From: Microcebus murinus
Taxonomy: Eukaryota > Chordata > Mammalia > Primates > Cheirogaleidae
Direction: 5' to 3'
DNA: 64,000 bases
Assembly (NCBI RefSeq): GCF_040939455.1
Contig: NC_134108.1
Location: forward strand, 47,305,501-47,369,500
The position numbers and the translations under genes were made by a program. This document shows, piece by piece, positions 23,445 to 35,574 of this stretch (position 1 is the first letter of the stretch; each line of letters begins with the position of its first letter). The notes under the pieces are model-generated. The model ran no database searches. It was not told the DNA's origin and saw only the letters and a program-made list of their open reading frames with translations.

Positions 23445-25084
23445 ATATTAGAAATAACAAAAAAAGTATAAATGTCTAAAGCACTCATTATTTTGAAGAT
23501 GTAAAAATTTAACTATCTTAACATTTAATTATATGTAAATATATAATTAGAAAACATAAAGAAATTAGTTCAAAGAATCATAGGACTGGAAGGGCTACGA
23601 AGAGGCTGTCTCTTCTATAACCCCTGACTCTAAGCAACAAATGACCTAAATGAATTCAGACAGATGGGTCTCTGACGGCTTATACTGCATGATGGTCAAC
23701 TAAAGATGAAAATGAGACTCACCATGATCCCAGCATTCACACAAAAGATGTTGTCTTGTATTTTAAATTTCAGCCCCAGCTTCTTCAGATGTGTTAGTCT
23801 TTAGATGACCTCTGAGATGAAATGGTATTTCAGTCTGGGCTGGTCCTTCCTTTTGAATGTGGTGTGATGAAAATGTGCTTACAGAGGAGAAAGATCTCAT
23901 TATAGATGATTAAGATGGAGTATTTTGGTACACAGGGCTGTTTATTTGCATCAGTTTGATGGTGACACCACAATCTGGTTTAAATGTGAGTCGTTGAGAG
24001 CTTGTGTAGCCCAATATGGCTACATTTACTGAAGCAGGGAGATTAAAGCAACATATGTCATGTTGTGATATAGGACAATCCACTTGAAAAGACTTTACTT
24101 AATTATAGGGCCTATTTTGGGAGGGTTACTGTTCTTTTTGTGAAGTATATTTTGGGATACGCTCACCCAGCTTCTAGACCAGTAATATCTTCCCAGAAAG
24201 GGTGTGGTGTGTGCCTGTGGACATAAATATTTTCTTACCAAAGGCTTTGCTGTGATACTCTTTTGACTTTACTACCCTTCATTTTTCTTTTTTCTGGTAG
24301 TCTTTCCTCTTGCAAGAATATTGTGAAAATGGTATTCTGCAAAAACCAGAAAAGAGAAGGATAAAAGCTCTCACTTCACCTAGAGATTTAGGGACTTTAC
24401 ATTATCAGTCTACTGTTTTTAAAATGAATGGAATTTTAGAGGAATGCAGCAAAGTTGAATAATAAGCAGAGTTGAGGGAGACAATAAAAACACAATATCG
24501 GCTCTATTTTTATGTGAGTATGTGTGGCAAAGCTGTGCCGTTATAACCCATGTGTGCCAGCACCCCCTGTCCAACCCAGGGGTAATTACCCTCGTGGCCC
24601 TTGCCCTGAGTTTTCCAGTGGCCTGTGACCTAGAGGGGGAATCTGCTTTCGGTTTGTTCCCCAAGCACCTTTCCCCTGTTCTGTCTACCTCCCCATCCCA
24701 GCCTTCTGTGGCCACCTTCACTTCTCTCCTAATACCTGAGGCTTTCGCCCTTAAAGGGAGAGGTCAGAACTTTCTGTCCAGTAAGCATTTCCTGGCCCTC
24801 ACTTGAAAGGAGAAATTTGATCAGCAAAATAAAATTAGCTTCTTATTTACACAGTGTGTGTACAGTGGGAGAGGGAGCAGAGATAAAGAGTAAAAACAGG
24901 CGATTTTCATAACCCAAAAAAACAACTAGACCTAAGGGCTAGAGAAACGCTTTTACCTAAATTCTGAGTCATGAAGGCCATAAAATGAGAGCAAGAGTGT
25001 TCCGTAGGGAGAGTTGAGGACAGGGCCTGCTCCGGAAGGGTTCTCTGGAGAGGCATCCACGCGTCTCCCAGAGCAGTCCGCCGC
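23445..25084. other. Unique DNA
   Basis: No exon is recognised. 23575-23640 (AATCATAGGACTGGAAGG) resembles the start of ancient CR1/L3- or MIR-related repeats, too short to assign. Confidence 0.4.
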
Positions 25085-25170
25085 CCCTGCGTCAGAATCA
25101 GCCCGAGAGCGTGTTTAAAAGTGCAGATCCCTGGTGGACAGCATCGGAATCCCGGCAGTGCATGCTACTA
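25085..25170 (-). mobile_element. MER5A-type fragment, antisense
   Basis: GCGTCAGAATCAGCCCGAGAG and CGTGTTTAAAAGTGCAGATCCC match reversed MER5A. Confidence 0.5.
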
Positions 25171-26548
25171 CCTTCCTTCTTAACAGGCGCTCGGGTGGTC
25201 CTTTGCCACACCGAATGGTGAGAATCCCTGTCCCAGTCTCCACCCTCAGCCTTGGTTGTATGCAGCAGTCTGGCCCAGCCCCTATGATTCCCTTCCATGA
25301 GCGTCACTCAAAAATCTGAAGAGCCGATCACCAGTGTGTGGCATTCTGAAAATAACCCCTATGCATAAGAGGGGACAGCATCCTCTTCTGTGTTACTTTG
25401 TAATCTTGATCCCTGAAATAATTCCCACTATCATTTTATCACTTGCTCACTAAGAGGAGTGTCATTTTCATTCCAGGTTGGTTTTGGCAACATCCTAAAC
25501 CAGCTTGTTTGAAGCTACTTTGAAGATGCCATCCCGCTCCTCTGCTACGATAGATAGCCCATGTATTTGCCATCTGCTTTCGCTCTGAAATTCACACTGT
25601 GATGTGGTTTTTATCTGCCGCAACACTTATAAACCCAAATTTCCCACTTATTTTCAGAATAAGTAGCTGTCACATAGTCGAGTACTTGACTAGAGAGACA
25701 AAACTGCAATAGATCCCACCTGGGATGCTGCCTCTCACTGGCAGGCTGCTGGTGTGTATGCGTGTTAGGATGTCATTTTGTAGACAAGTTTATAAAGAGC
25801 AGCAGCAAATTTGATCTTCTCAAACCATTTCTTAGGTGGCAGAGCCAATATCATCACCAGATAAATTCTGAGGCTGAGAAAATTTAGCCTGTGTCTAAGG
25901 GGGCATTTGGCAGGGTGTGTATGGGGTGGAGGGTGTGTTTGTTGACCTTCTCTCAAAGACTGGGAGGCACTGTTGGCACATGGTGTGACAGGGAGTGGGG
26001 CAGGGATGGTAGATGTCCTGCAGTACCTGGGACAGTCGTGCCCAGTGAAGGGTTGTCCCTGGCACAGTGCCATAGCACCCTCATTGAGAATCTGAGGTTG
26101 TACAACTAACATGCAGTGGAGCAAACACACACCTACATCATCTAAACCAGATCCGTTATAGCCCTCTCATGTTAAAGGTGTCACGGAATTAATTCCCGCT
26201 TCATTGAGAACTCTCACTCCCTACAAATTGAATTCACAGTGGCTATTCTGTGGTTCATGCCATTGCTGCTCTAGGGACCAGCTAGGGCACAGCATGCTTT
26301 GCGTGGAAACAGACCCTCTAAAATCTCTGTGGCCTAGCTAGTGAGCACCTTGTCTTGTACCTGTCCTTCCTCCCTCAGTGTCCAGTGCAGGTGGGAGAGA
26401 AAGGATTGTCTTGGAAAAGACCAGAGCCCAATAGGATGCTTCATGCACAGCCTTGGATCCAATCTTACTGGCTTAAAAACCATCCTGATAGGGAATTAGG
26501 TGTCAATTTCAGGAATTTTTAATTTACTATCTTAGCTTTCATACCTAA
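25171..26548. other. Unique DNA, nothing recognised
   Basis: A 121-codon minus frame (25765-26130) overlaps a 72-codon plus frame. Neither has a recognisable domain. Confidence 0.4.
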
Positions 26549-26558
26549 CTGGTGAACT

Positions 26559-26890
26559 TTTTTTTTTTTTTTTGAGACAAAGTCTCACTTTATTGTCCAG
26601 GCCAGAGTGAGTGCTATGGCATCAGCCTAGCTCACAGCAACCTCAAACTCCTGGGCTCAAGCGATCCTCCTGTCTCAGCCTCCTGAGTAGCTGGGGCTAC
26701 AGGCATGCACCACCATGCCCGGCTAATTTTTTCTATATATATTAGTTGGCCAATTAATTTCTTTCTATTTATGGTAGAGACGAGGTCTCGCTCTTGTTCA
26801 GGCTGGTTTTGAACTCCTGATCTTGAGCAATCCACTCGCCTCGGCCTCCCAGAGTGCTAGGATTACAGGTGTGAGCCACCACGCCCGACC
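26559..26890 (-). repeat. Lemur-type dimeric Alu, antisense
   Basis: A poly-T head, GAGACAAAGTCTCACTTTAT, the TTGGCCAATTAATTTC middle block and a CACCACGCCCGACC end define it. Ten-base flanks CTGGTGAACT (26549-26558) and CTGGTGGACT (26891-26900) are a target duplication with one difference. Confidence 0.95.
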
Positions 26891-27174
26891 CTGGTGGACT
26901 CTTACAGCCTGCTTTGAAGTTTTGTTTAAAGTTTGGTTTTGGTGTTAGCCAGCAAAAATCCAAGATGGTGGCCACATCGGTTTAAGTGAGCACACATGAA
27001 ATTTATTAAAGTGGCAAAAATAAAACCATATTGAATGAAAAGCATGCAGGGAAACTGACCTGAATATAGATGTGGAGGGGATTCTACAAGAAGGAGATTA
27101 TGATATCGTGTTATCTTTTTTTTTTTTCTTTCCTGTTATGTGTGTGTGCATGTGTGTGTGTTTCTTTCTCCCTC

Positions 27175-27954
27175 TTTAAATTTCTTTCCCAACATTTTAT
27201 TTTGAAAAATTTCAAACCTGCGCTGGTTGGGAGACTTGTAAAGCAAACACCTTATATCCTTTGTTTAAATTCACCTTTTGTTCTAAATTTGCCACATTTA
27301 CTATATTCTCCTCTTCCAATTATATGTATAAATCGCATATATTATATAAGTTTTTCCTGAACTATCTGAAAGTAAGCAAACATCTTGATACTTTACCTCT
27401 ATTTCCCTATCTATCTCCTAAGAATAAAGGCATTCTTCTGTATAACCATACTATAATAATACTGTTATCATATCTAAGAAATTTAACAATAATTTTATAA
27501 AATTATCTAATAGCCATCCATATTCAAATTTCTCCACATGTTCTAAACTATTTTTTATAACTCACATCTGTGTCTCAAATCATTGTCTAATCAAATTCTC
27601 TTGATGAATTTGGTTGATAATTTTTCTTCTATCCTATAGAATATTATTTGGCTTTTTAAAAAATGACTTTTTTAAGATCCCAGGCTGATTGTAATATAGA
27701 ATGTCCTATACTCTGGGCTTGTTTGTTTCTTCACAGGGCTGTTGAACTTGATCCTAGTTTCCTGAAAATCATTAGATCTAGAGGCTTGTTATTAGATGGA
27801 GGTTAGCATCTTTGGACAAGAATACTTTATAAGTGATGGCTGTACACCTGAAATTACATCACATCAGAGATGATATTACTTTTTCCACCATTCTCAATGC
27901 TAATTTTGATCTCTTGGGTAGGGTGGTAACCAGACCCAACCAATGTCAATATAG
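27175..27954 (-). repeat. Old L1 (L1ME-like) 3' region, antisense, left part
   Basis: TTTTGAAAAATTTCAAACCTG, TATCTCCTAAGAATAAAGGC, CATCCATATTCAAATTTCTCC and CATCACATCAGAGATGATATT follow the antisense order of an ancient L1 3' region. A young L1 interrupts it at 27965. Confidence 0.65.
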
Positions 27955-27964
27955 ACTTTGAATT

Positions 27965-28201
27965 TCTCTTTTTTAGCGTATTATGGGGATACAAGTGTTA
28001 AGGTTACATATATTGCCCCTGCTCCCCCTCCCCCCTTGAGTCAGAGGTTCAAGCGTGTCCATCCCCCAAACTTTGCACATCTTACTCGTTGTATTTGTAT
28101 ATACCCATCCCCTCCTCCCCCCTCCCACCTGCCTGACACCTGATATATGTTATTTCTATATGTCCGCTTAGGTGTTGATCTGTTAATACCAATTTGCTGG
28201 T
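27965..28201 (-). repeat. Young 5'-truncated L1 3' end, antisense
   Basis: A short T tract, ATTATGGGGATACAAGTG, then C-rich blocks (the reverse of the G-rich L1 3' UTR) and GTGTTGATCTGTTAATACC identify a lemur-type L1 tail. A perfect 10-bp target duplication ACTTTGAATT lies at 27955-27964 and 28202-28211. It is nested in an older L1. Confidence 0.88.
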
Positions 28202-28480
28202 ACTTTGAATTAATATGCCATCTGTGAGCTAGTACATGGGTCCTTTGTGAATATCCTGTTCTAGCCTTCCTTTCATCCAATGGTTTGAGGATCCGTCGAT
28301 AATCCTTGCCTGGATCAGTTATTACTTTGGGACATTATCTGATATTTTTTGCTCTTTGCTTTCTCTTCCTGAATTCTCTGTGTGTATGATGTAGGCCTTC
28401 ATATGTTTGCAAAGATGGCTTTTAGCCACTTCCTCAGTAGTCAACCAGATTTTACTATGGTAACAGATTATGTTAAACAT
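28202..28480 (-). repeat. Old L1 (L1ME-like), antisense, right part
   Basis: TGTGAATATCCTGTTCTAG, GTCGATAATCCTTGCCTGG and ATCAGTTATTACTTTGGG continue the element interrupted by the young L1. Confidence 0.6.
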
Positions 28481-28509
28481 TTTTTTCTTGCTTTTGGGAT
28501 AAGAAAGAA

Positions 28510-28690
28510 TAACTTTAGCAGAGCATTTACTACGCGCTAGGTACCACACAGCCTCCTTATATGTAGAACTTCTTTCACTTTCTTCTAATACAATAGCTCA
28601 GACTAGTGAAGTAACTTGTGCAGTGTCACCCAGCCTCTGTGGTGTAGCTAAGATCAATCCAGATCTGTCCAGCTTAGAGCCTAGGTTTTT
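28510..28690 (+). repeat. MIR SINE, sense
   Basis: GCATTTACTACGCGCTAGGTACC, then GTGAAGTAACTTGTGCAGTG and TCACCCAGCCTCTGTGG, follow MIR order. Confidence 0.75.
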
Positions 28691-28923
28691 TAATCTTCTA
28701 CATTCCCTCTGATCCCTCCTGGCTGTGCCTCCCACCTACAGTTCTTACCTCAGGCCACAAATGCCTGGCTAACTAGTTAGGTCCCTAAACCAGGAAAGTC
28801 AGCCTGGAATCTGTGCAGCTGGAGAAACACAAGCCACCCACATCTAAAGGAGCAGGGGCTACTGGGCCTTAGATGAGTGGGCTGAGCTCTGCCAGAAATC
28901 TGGACTTTATATTAATCATTGGA

Positions 28924-29191
28924 CTTTTTTTTTTTTTGGAGACAGGGTCTCACTCTGTTGCCCAAGCTAGAATGTAGTGACATCATCATAGTTCCCTGCA
29001 ACCACCAACTCCTGGGCTCAAGCGATGCTCTTGCCTCGGCCTCCTGAGTAGCTGGGACTATAGGAGCATGACACCATGCCTGGCTAATTTTTCTGTTTTT
29101 TGTAAAGATGAGGTCTCACTAGGTTTCTCAGGCTTGTTTCAAACTCCTCCCAAAGTGCTGAGATTACAGGGATGAGCCACCACTCCCTGCC
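28924..29191 (-). repeat. Older AluJ-like element, antisense
   Basis: GAGACAGGGTCTCACTCTGTTG, a CATCATCATAGTTCCCTGC segment and TAATTTTTCTGTTTTTTGTAAAG resemble AluJ rather than the lemur form, so it probably predates the lemur-specific expansion. The second monomer has an internal deletion. Confidence 0.85.
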
Positions 29192-29987
29192 CATCCTGAC
29201 TTTTAATGGTGGCAACTAATTTATACATTCTGAAACTTAAAATTTATACATTCTGAAACCTCAGCACCAACACTACTATTGGCTAAGGCAATCTTGGGCC
29301 AGCCACCTTTGTTTATAAATGTAATTCATTATCATTTGTTTCTATGTTTGTTTTTAATACCCTCTTTTCAACAGAAATTAATGTGCTTAAGAAGTGATAC
29401 TGTTTTGATTTGGGGGAAGTATTTGGTTTTTGAGGGGGAGGAATGTTTTATGGAAGTGTTATATAACTGGACAATTTAATAATCCAAGGCATTATTGTAA
29501 AGTCTTGGATTTCTTAATTGGTAGATTTTCAGCACAGTAGTAGATATTTCATAGGTAGATTCGAGAGAAAGCAAATACATTTCCCTTTGAATATCATTTG
29601 TAGGATTTTTCTTTTTCAAATTTTTCTGAGTCCTTAAAAGGGAGATGGCATCTGTTATACCCATCTTGCACTCTCCTTCTTTGTGTGTCTTTAACTGTGT
29701 TAACGTGTTGCAGGAGACTCTGTAAGCTTGTTCCCACAAGAGGGACCAAACAGGACTAGCAGATATATAGCTCTGCTTCTCAAGATGGGTCCTGGCTGAG
29801 GATATAGACCTAGGACGTTCATTCTGATTGTTTTTAGGGTTATTCTTGAGTTTGGAGTGAGAGGGAACAATGCAGGTAAAAAGCTACTCTCCTCTTAGTT
29901 CATCATGCAGGTATCTGGTTCTGCTTTCTCATTTTACAGATAAACCACCTGCAGCCCCGGAGGTTGAATAGGGCCCAGGTCAGACCT
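29192..29987. other. Unique DNA with a small tandem duplication
   Basis: AATTTATACATTCTGAAAC occurs at 29218-29236 and again at 29241-29259. Nothing else is recognised. Confidence 0.55.
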
Positions 29988-30399
29988 TGCTATGGTTTGG
30001 ATATGATTTTTTGTCCCTACCAAAGCTAATGTTGAAATTTGATCCCCTATGCAGAATGGCGGAAGGTGGAGCCTAGTGAGAGGTTGAATCATGGGGGCAG
30101 ATCCCTCATGAATGGCTTGGTGCCCTTCTTGAAATAGTGAGTGAGTTCCCTCTGGAAAGACTGGGTTAGTTCTCAAGGGAATGGTTAAGTCGTTATAAAG
30201 TGAGGACACCCCTCCTAGGTTTTGCCTCTTTCTACATGCTCACTTCCCCTTTGACCCCTCACCAGAAGCTGTGCAGGTGCTGGTGCTGTGCCTCTTGGAC
30301 TTCCCAGCCTGCAGAACCGTGAGCTAAACAAACCTCTTTTCTTTATAAATTACTTAGTTTCAGGCATTCTGTTATAGCAACACAAAATGGACTCAGACA
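29988..30399 (+). repeat. MLT1-type solo LTR (ERVL-MaLR), sense
   Basis: It runs from TGCTATGGTTTGGATATG to AAAATGGACTCAGACA. Internal landmarks are TCATGGGGGCAGATCCCTCA, TGAATGGCTTGGTGCCC, AGAACCGTGAGCTAAACAAAC and a CTTTATAAATTAC tail. The 5-bp target duplication GACCT is present at 29983-29987 and 30400-30404. No internal retroviral region remains. Confidence 0.93.
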
Positions 30400-30599
30400 G
30401 ACCTGATTGGCTTGGGTCTCTTGTGACTGCTGCTCACACTCCCTAAAGCTAAGGTTTTCAGTTAACAAGTGGCAACCATAATGCTTCACCCTGGCAGGTC
30501 CCCCAGGGCCCACACAATGTTTCTTCCCGTCTGGACCCTCCACCACCCAGCTTCCCACCACCAGCCACATTTGACACGTGGAGAAGCAAAGGTCTAAAC

Positions 30600-30894
30600 C
30601 AGCACTGTCCAATAGAAAGCAAAGGCAAGGAACACCTACAGTATAAAATTATCTGGAAGCCATAAAAGAAAGTAAAAAGAAACAGGTGAAATTAAATTTT
30701 ATAATTTATTTAACTTCCTATATATCTAAAATATTATCATTTTACCATGTAATCAATAGTAACCATTATTGAGATTTTTTCACTAGGTCTTTGAAAATCT
30801 AGTGTGTATTTTACACTTACAGCCTATCTCAGTTTGGACAAGCCACATTGCAAGTGCTCAGTGTGGCTACTGGCTATCATGTTGGGCAGCACAG
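30600..30894. mobile_element. Non-autonomous hAT-type DNA transposon, copy 1
   Basis: It starts CAGCACTGTCCAATAGAAA and ends GGGCAGCACAG, an inverted pair. Internal AGTAAAAAGAAACAGGTGAAA and TGTGTATTTTACACTTACAGC match the copy at 50948. I know this mammal-wide family but not its name with certainty (MER3-like). Confidence 0.8.
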
Positions 30895-31289
30895 CAGTCT
30901 GGAGGACAAAGTCCAAGGTCACACCCAGCCAGCTAGTTTCTTTAATTTAAATCTTTCTAGAGAAATTTAATCAGTTTTTTTGCCCTCCCCCCAATTTGAA
31001 ACCACACATTTCCGTCCTTTTTGTGCCATTTTTTTTCCACTGGCTAACTAATTACAGGGAGATGCTTGGTTTGGTCATAACTGCTAGCTCAGCAGCTTTC
31101 TACCAGTCCTGGCAGCTGGTGAGACCAACACACACTGCCTGTAAATGATAGTGTAAAGCATACTTCCAAATTTCTTCACAGCAGAGTTTCCATGATTTTC
31201 TTTTCTTGGGAGTAACTCAATGATATTTTGCAAAGCTAGGGTGATTTTTGTAAGTCATTCTTTCTTAAAGTCCCATCCTAATCAATAGA
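30895..31289. other. Unique DNA, nothing recognised
   Basis: No repeat or exon is recognised in this stretch. Confidence 0.4.
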
Positions 31290-32155
31290 TTTTTATTTAT
31301 CTATTTTAATTTCAGAATATTACCAGGGTACAAACGTTTGGGTTCCATATATTGCCTTTGCACCACCTCAGTCAGAGCTACAAGCGAGCCCATCCCCTAA
31401 ACTGCGCACCGCACCCATTAGGTGTGAACGTACCCATCCCTTCCTTCCCCCTCCCACCCTCCCAACACCCGATGAGTGCTACTTCCATATGTGCACATAA
31501 GTGTTGATCAGATAGTACCAATTTGATGATGAGTGTATATGGTGCTTGCTTTTCCATTCTTGTGATACTTCACTTAGAATAGGCTCCAACTCCATCCAGG
31601 ATAATACAAGGGGTATTAGATTACCATTGTTTTTTGTGTCTGAGTAGTACTCCATGGTGTACATATACCACATTTTATTAATCCACTCATGGATTGATGA
31701 GCACTTGGGTTGGTTCCACATCTTTGCAGCTGTGAATTGTACTGCTGTAAACATTCAAGTGCAGATGTCTTCATTATAGAATGTCTTTTGTTCTTTGGGT
31801 AGATGCCCAGTAGTGGGATTGCAAGATCAAATGGTAGTTCTACTTTTAGTTCTTTGAGGTATCTCCATATTAGTTTCCATAGAGGTTGCACTAGTTTACA
31901 GTCCCACCAGCGGTATATGAGTGTTCCTGTCTTTCTGCATCCACACCAACATTTGTTGTTTGGTTTTTGATAAGAGTCATTCTCACTGGAGTTAAATGAT
32001 ACCTCATTGTGGTTTTGATTTGCATTTCCCTGATGATTAGAGATGTTGAGCATTTTTTCATATGTTTCTTGGCCATTAGTCTATCTCCTTTTGAAAAGTT
32101 TCTGTTCATATCTTTTACCCACTTTTTAAAAGGGTTGTTTGATTTTTTTTCTTAC
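31290..32155 (-). repeat. Young 5'-truncated L1 with ORF2 tail, antisense
   Basis: The 3' end lies at the left (TTTCAGAATATTACCAGGG, then C-rich 3' UTR). The 3' end of ORF2 follows, to about 32155, where the copy is truncated. The 3' UTR resembles those at 27965, 41694 and 62049. Confidence 0.9.
31560..32150 (-). pseudogene. L1 ORF2 C-terminal remnant
   Basis: ORF2 of L1 encodes an endonuclease and reverse transcriptase. Only its C-terminal part is left. On the minus strand 31616-32053 gives KCWCGC, then CKLVQPLWK and ELPFDLAIPLLGIYPK, the classic end region. The Cys-rich motif is C-X3-C-X7-Y-X4-C (residues 35, 39, 47 and 52 of this frame), with Tyr (codon 31913-31915) where a His is usual. 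The reading frame then shifts: NQPKCSSIHEWINKMWYMYT is read from the frame 31479-31754. It is truncated and frameshifted, hence inactive. Confidence 0.9.
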
Positions 32156-33159
32156 TGATTCTTAAAATATTTACTAACTAGCAGTCTCCACATGACCTCA
32201 GCAGAACAAGTAGGCATTATACATTTTTTATCTGATTTTTATACCAAATATACCTCTGATTTGATTAACGATGTTTCATTCTTTTTTTTTTTTAACTAGC
32301 CAAACACTCCTCCAATACATCAGTTCCATTTTGAGCATTATTCACAATGAAACATTAGTAAAGGTCAGATTCCATTTCTACTAAATATCAAATCTCTGGC
32401 CATTGACCCTATTACTTGAATTATTAGACTATAATCATAATACCAGGGGGGAAACAACTAAAAAATGGTGACAGACTCCTGGAGTTTGTTATGATGGACT
32501 TCATCCAAATTTGTAAAAATTGAAATTTGAATAAGGAAAAGATCATCCCATATTCTTAATTAAAGGCCAGACCCCCACGTCTTCCAGGGTTCTTGGTTAA
32601 GTGAAGGATAGAGAAGATAATACTTTTTTTGTTATCTTTTAGCAATTAAAGGATGGCATCACAAAACCAGCCCCTCTTGTGGAAGATAAGTGAATTTTCC
32701 CAAATTCCCTTGACTTGATACCCACCTCACTAACATATCCCCTAAAATCTGCCATCTAAAAAACTTTAGGTGTGAGGTTGTATTTGGAATCAGAATGATA
32801 TGTTGTGAGGACTTGTTTTCTTCTCTCACCTCACCATGTCCCTGCAGTAATGCTCACTTAGATCCCCCAAATCACAATCCTTTTGTCTGTTCCAATTCAA
32901 AGCCATTTTTATTTCTTTAAGTGGATATCTTGTGTTCATTTCAAAATGTCATTTAGCAGCTGTATTTCTACTAAATAACCAGAAATTACAGTAGACTTCA
33001 GCCAAGTGGCTGAGTTACCTAGGTTTTATTTCCAAGTATGGTGCTGACTAGAAATGTTTTGGTTTCATCTTCAATATTACTAGTTGGCTGAGAGTGGTGG
33101 CTGGGCCTGGGGGTGAGAAGAGGAAAGGAAATATAAAATACAGTGACAGAGGATCCCCT
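32156..33159. other. AT-rich unique DNA, nothing recognised
   Basis: No repeat or exon is recognised. Confidence 0.4.
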
Positions 33160-33290
33160 GCTTCAGAGGTGCTTGACTGGGGTTTTTTATCAGAATCACC
33201 TGAGGAGATACTGAAAATCCTGGTTCCCAGGTCCCCCTGTCCCACCACTCAGTTGGGGTCCCTGAGGACAGGTTCCAGGGAAGTGTGTAA
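33160..33290 (-). mobile_element. MER5A-type fragment, antisense
   Basis: TTATCAGAATCACCTGAGGAG and CCTGGTTCCCAGGTCCCCC match a reversed MER5-type element. Confidence 0.5.
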
Positions 33291-33494
33291 GAGCCACCTG
33301 CTCTTACTCAGTTGCATCCATTTATCAAAGCTTAGGGAGAATTCTATCTGTAAATTACACCTCAGTAAATTTGTCCTGAAAACTACTTGTATGCATACAT
33401 TGAAATTTATGAAATTTGTGGCGCACACTACTGTGGTGAATATTTTGACTATGAAACACTCTAGAGTCTGAAGATCAAACTCACAGTTGAAACA

Positions 33495-33610
33495 ATCATT
33501 CGTTCACTCAGTAAACATTTAAGGAGCAGTGCTAGGCATTGTTCTTACCCTGGCAAAAGAGAGGTACATTGAGACACAGTACATGCCTCGAAGGAGTTTG
33601 ATGGATAAGA
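33495..33610 (-). repeat. L2 LINE fragment, antisense
   Basis: TTCGTTCACTCAGTAAACATTT, GCAGTGCTAGGCATTGTTC and ATGCCTCGAAGGAGTTTGATGG resemble antisense L2. Confidence 0.5.
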
Positions 33611-34884
33611 ACAATATCTAACAATTACAACGCACTGTGAAAAGTATAATAAGTGTATCTATGGAGAAAAAAGGGAGAAGACCCCTTCCCAAAAAACACA
33701 TACACACGTGTGCATGTGCACACATTCCCACTTTGACCTCACCACCTTTTTGAAGGTGGAAGGAGGTAGGCTTTGTTGGGAAGGTTTCACAGAGAAGCCA
33801 CAGAACATGAGTCCTGCGGCATGAGTAGACAAAGAAGTGAAAAATATGCTGCCTATTTTTCAAAGACATAGCTCTCAGAATTTGATTCTAAAGTATCAAA
33901 AAAAAAAAATTGATGCCTCCGTTTGTGTTTTAGGGGGACTTCATTTACCCCTGATGTGATTCAGTTTGCTTATTTTGATCTATCTAATCCCTGCCTAGGT
34001 CCTAGTGCTGGCCTAGGTGTACACAGTGCTGTACACAGTAGGTGTACAGCATAGCAGATGTGCTGAATTTCAGCAGTTTTGTCTCTCTTCTGACAAATGT
34101 TAGACACGATTGTAGATCTCATTGCATATAATTTTCTAAATAACACCCAAGTCATTAATACCTCTATAAGTTGCTTCCAAAGTACTGAAAATCTTTGCCC
34201 TTGAAGGAGAGCACATCTGAGAATGTATGTGATTTGTTCTGCTGGTATAATTTGATTTTTATATTTTAAGAGTATTAACTCTTCTTTCTAAACTAATTTT
34301 TATTCTTCCTCATTTTTCAATATATCTAAGGTTCTGGAAGAGCAACTGGGACAAAGATCAAATGATTATAATGTTCCTTACTAAGTCTGTTATTCAGGTA
34401 GACAAAGAAAACAGCATTGTGTTTTCCTTGGATATTGGGTGCTCTTGCAGGATTTAGGGAGCAGCGATTGTTTGAGAGTGGCTGTTTATACTTCATTGAA
34501 AATACAGTCAATGCTGGGGTCGTTTTTCAACCAGGACCACTACTTTTCCTACACATTTTTACAGCTTGATATGCAAATTACTGTTGTTGGTTACTTTGAT
34601 CCTGTAGGACATAACTGGAAAATTTTCAACTTGACCCTTTGACTGTGTTGTAATAGGAAGGGACAGCAAGAACCATGTCACGCATTACATTGTTTAGAAG
34701 GCTGAGTGATATTCCTAGAGATGCCTGGTGCTTTGGAAATTTTTGTGTTAATCTGCCTGCTTTCCAGCCCTAAAAGCAGTGTGCCCTCCAGGCCCTGTTC
34801 CTTGAAATAGCCATTCTGATTGGAAGCAAAATAGATGCTGATGTGGGAGCCGGGCATGGGGTTAAATGGCAGGATGGACAGGGC
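33611..34884. other. Unique DNA with a short perfect hairpin
   Basis: TGCTGTACAC (34027-34036) and GTGTACAGCA (34042-34051) form a 10-bp stem with a 5-base loop. No gene is recognised. Confidence 0.5.
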
Positions 34885-35060
34885 ACTCCTGTTGGTCCCA
34901 GGCACATGCTTGCGTCTGAGCCCCACTGCTGATCCACTGTGGGGTCTTGGGAAAGTTGCTGCCTCACTGTGAACCTCAACTTTCTCATGCCCACAATGGC
35001 GCTGTTTTGAGGAGGCAAGAAATGTGATGCCAACATGATGCCTGATACCAGTAAGTGCTT
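34885..35060 (-). repeat. MIR SINE, antisense
   Basis: GGGGTCTTGGGAAAGTTGC, CTGTGAACCTCAACTTTCTC and CCAGTAAGTGCTTACTCTG follow reversed MIR order. Confidence 0.7.
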
Positions 35061-35094
35061 ACTCTGTCAGGGCTCTTCGCTTTCCCCTTTTTAG

Positions 35095-35455
35095 CTTATA
35101 TATCAATTTTGTCATTCTTGTATTTCAAAACTTTTCAAGGCTCCCTTTTCCCCTTAGAGAAGCCCAAACACCCTAATCTAGCATTCATGGCCTTTGATGA
35201 TCTGTCCAACCCACCTCTCCACCACATCTAACGTTTCCACTTCATTTTTGATCCTGTAGCAAAACCAAACCATCTCTCGGCCCTCAGTGGGCTTCGGGGA
35301 CTCATTTTCTCCCTCTTGGGATGACTTTCTACCATCTCTTAGAGTCTAAATCCAGTCTGCTGTAGGGCTCATCTTAAATGCCACTTCTTCCTAATCCTCA
35401 GGCTAGAAGACTCACCCCTGTGTCCACCACTGTGTCTTTCTCATCATAGGTGCTT
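35095..35455 (+). repeat. L2 LINE, sense
   Basis: TCAAGGCTCCCTTTTCCCC, CATTCATGGCCTTTGATGATC, TCCAACCCACCTCTCCACC and CATCTTAAATGCCACTTCTTCC follow the L2 3' coding-to-UTR order. Confidence 0.75.
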
Positions 35456-35574
35456 AAAAAACAGTAAGAAAAGGGGTTGAATATGTTCTAACACGTGCTA
35501 ACATAACACACACCAGAGAAACAGGTAAAGATTACTTCCAGGTCAGCATTTCTATCAGGCGAAAGGCCTAATGG

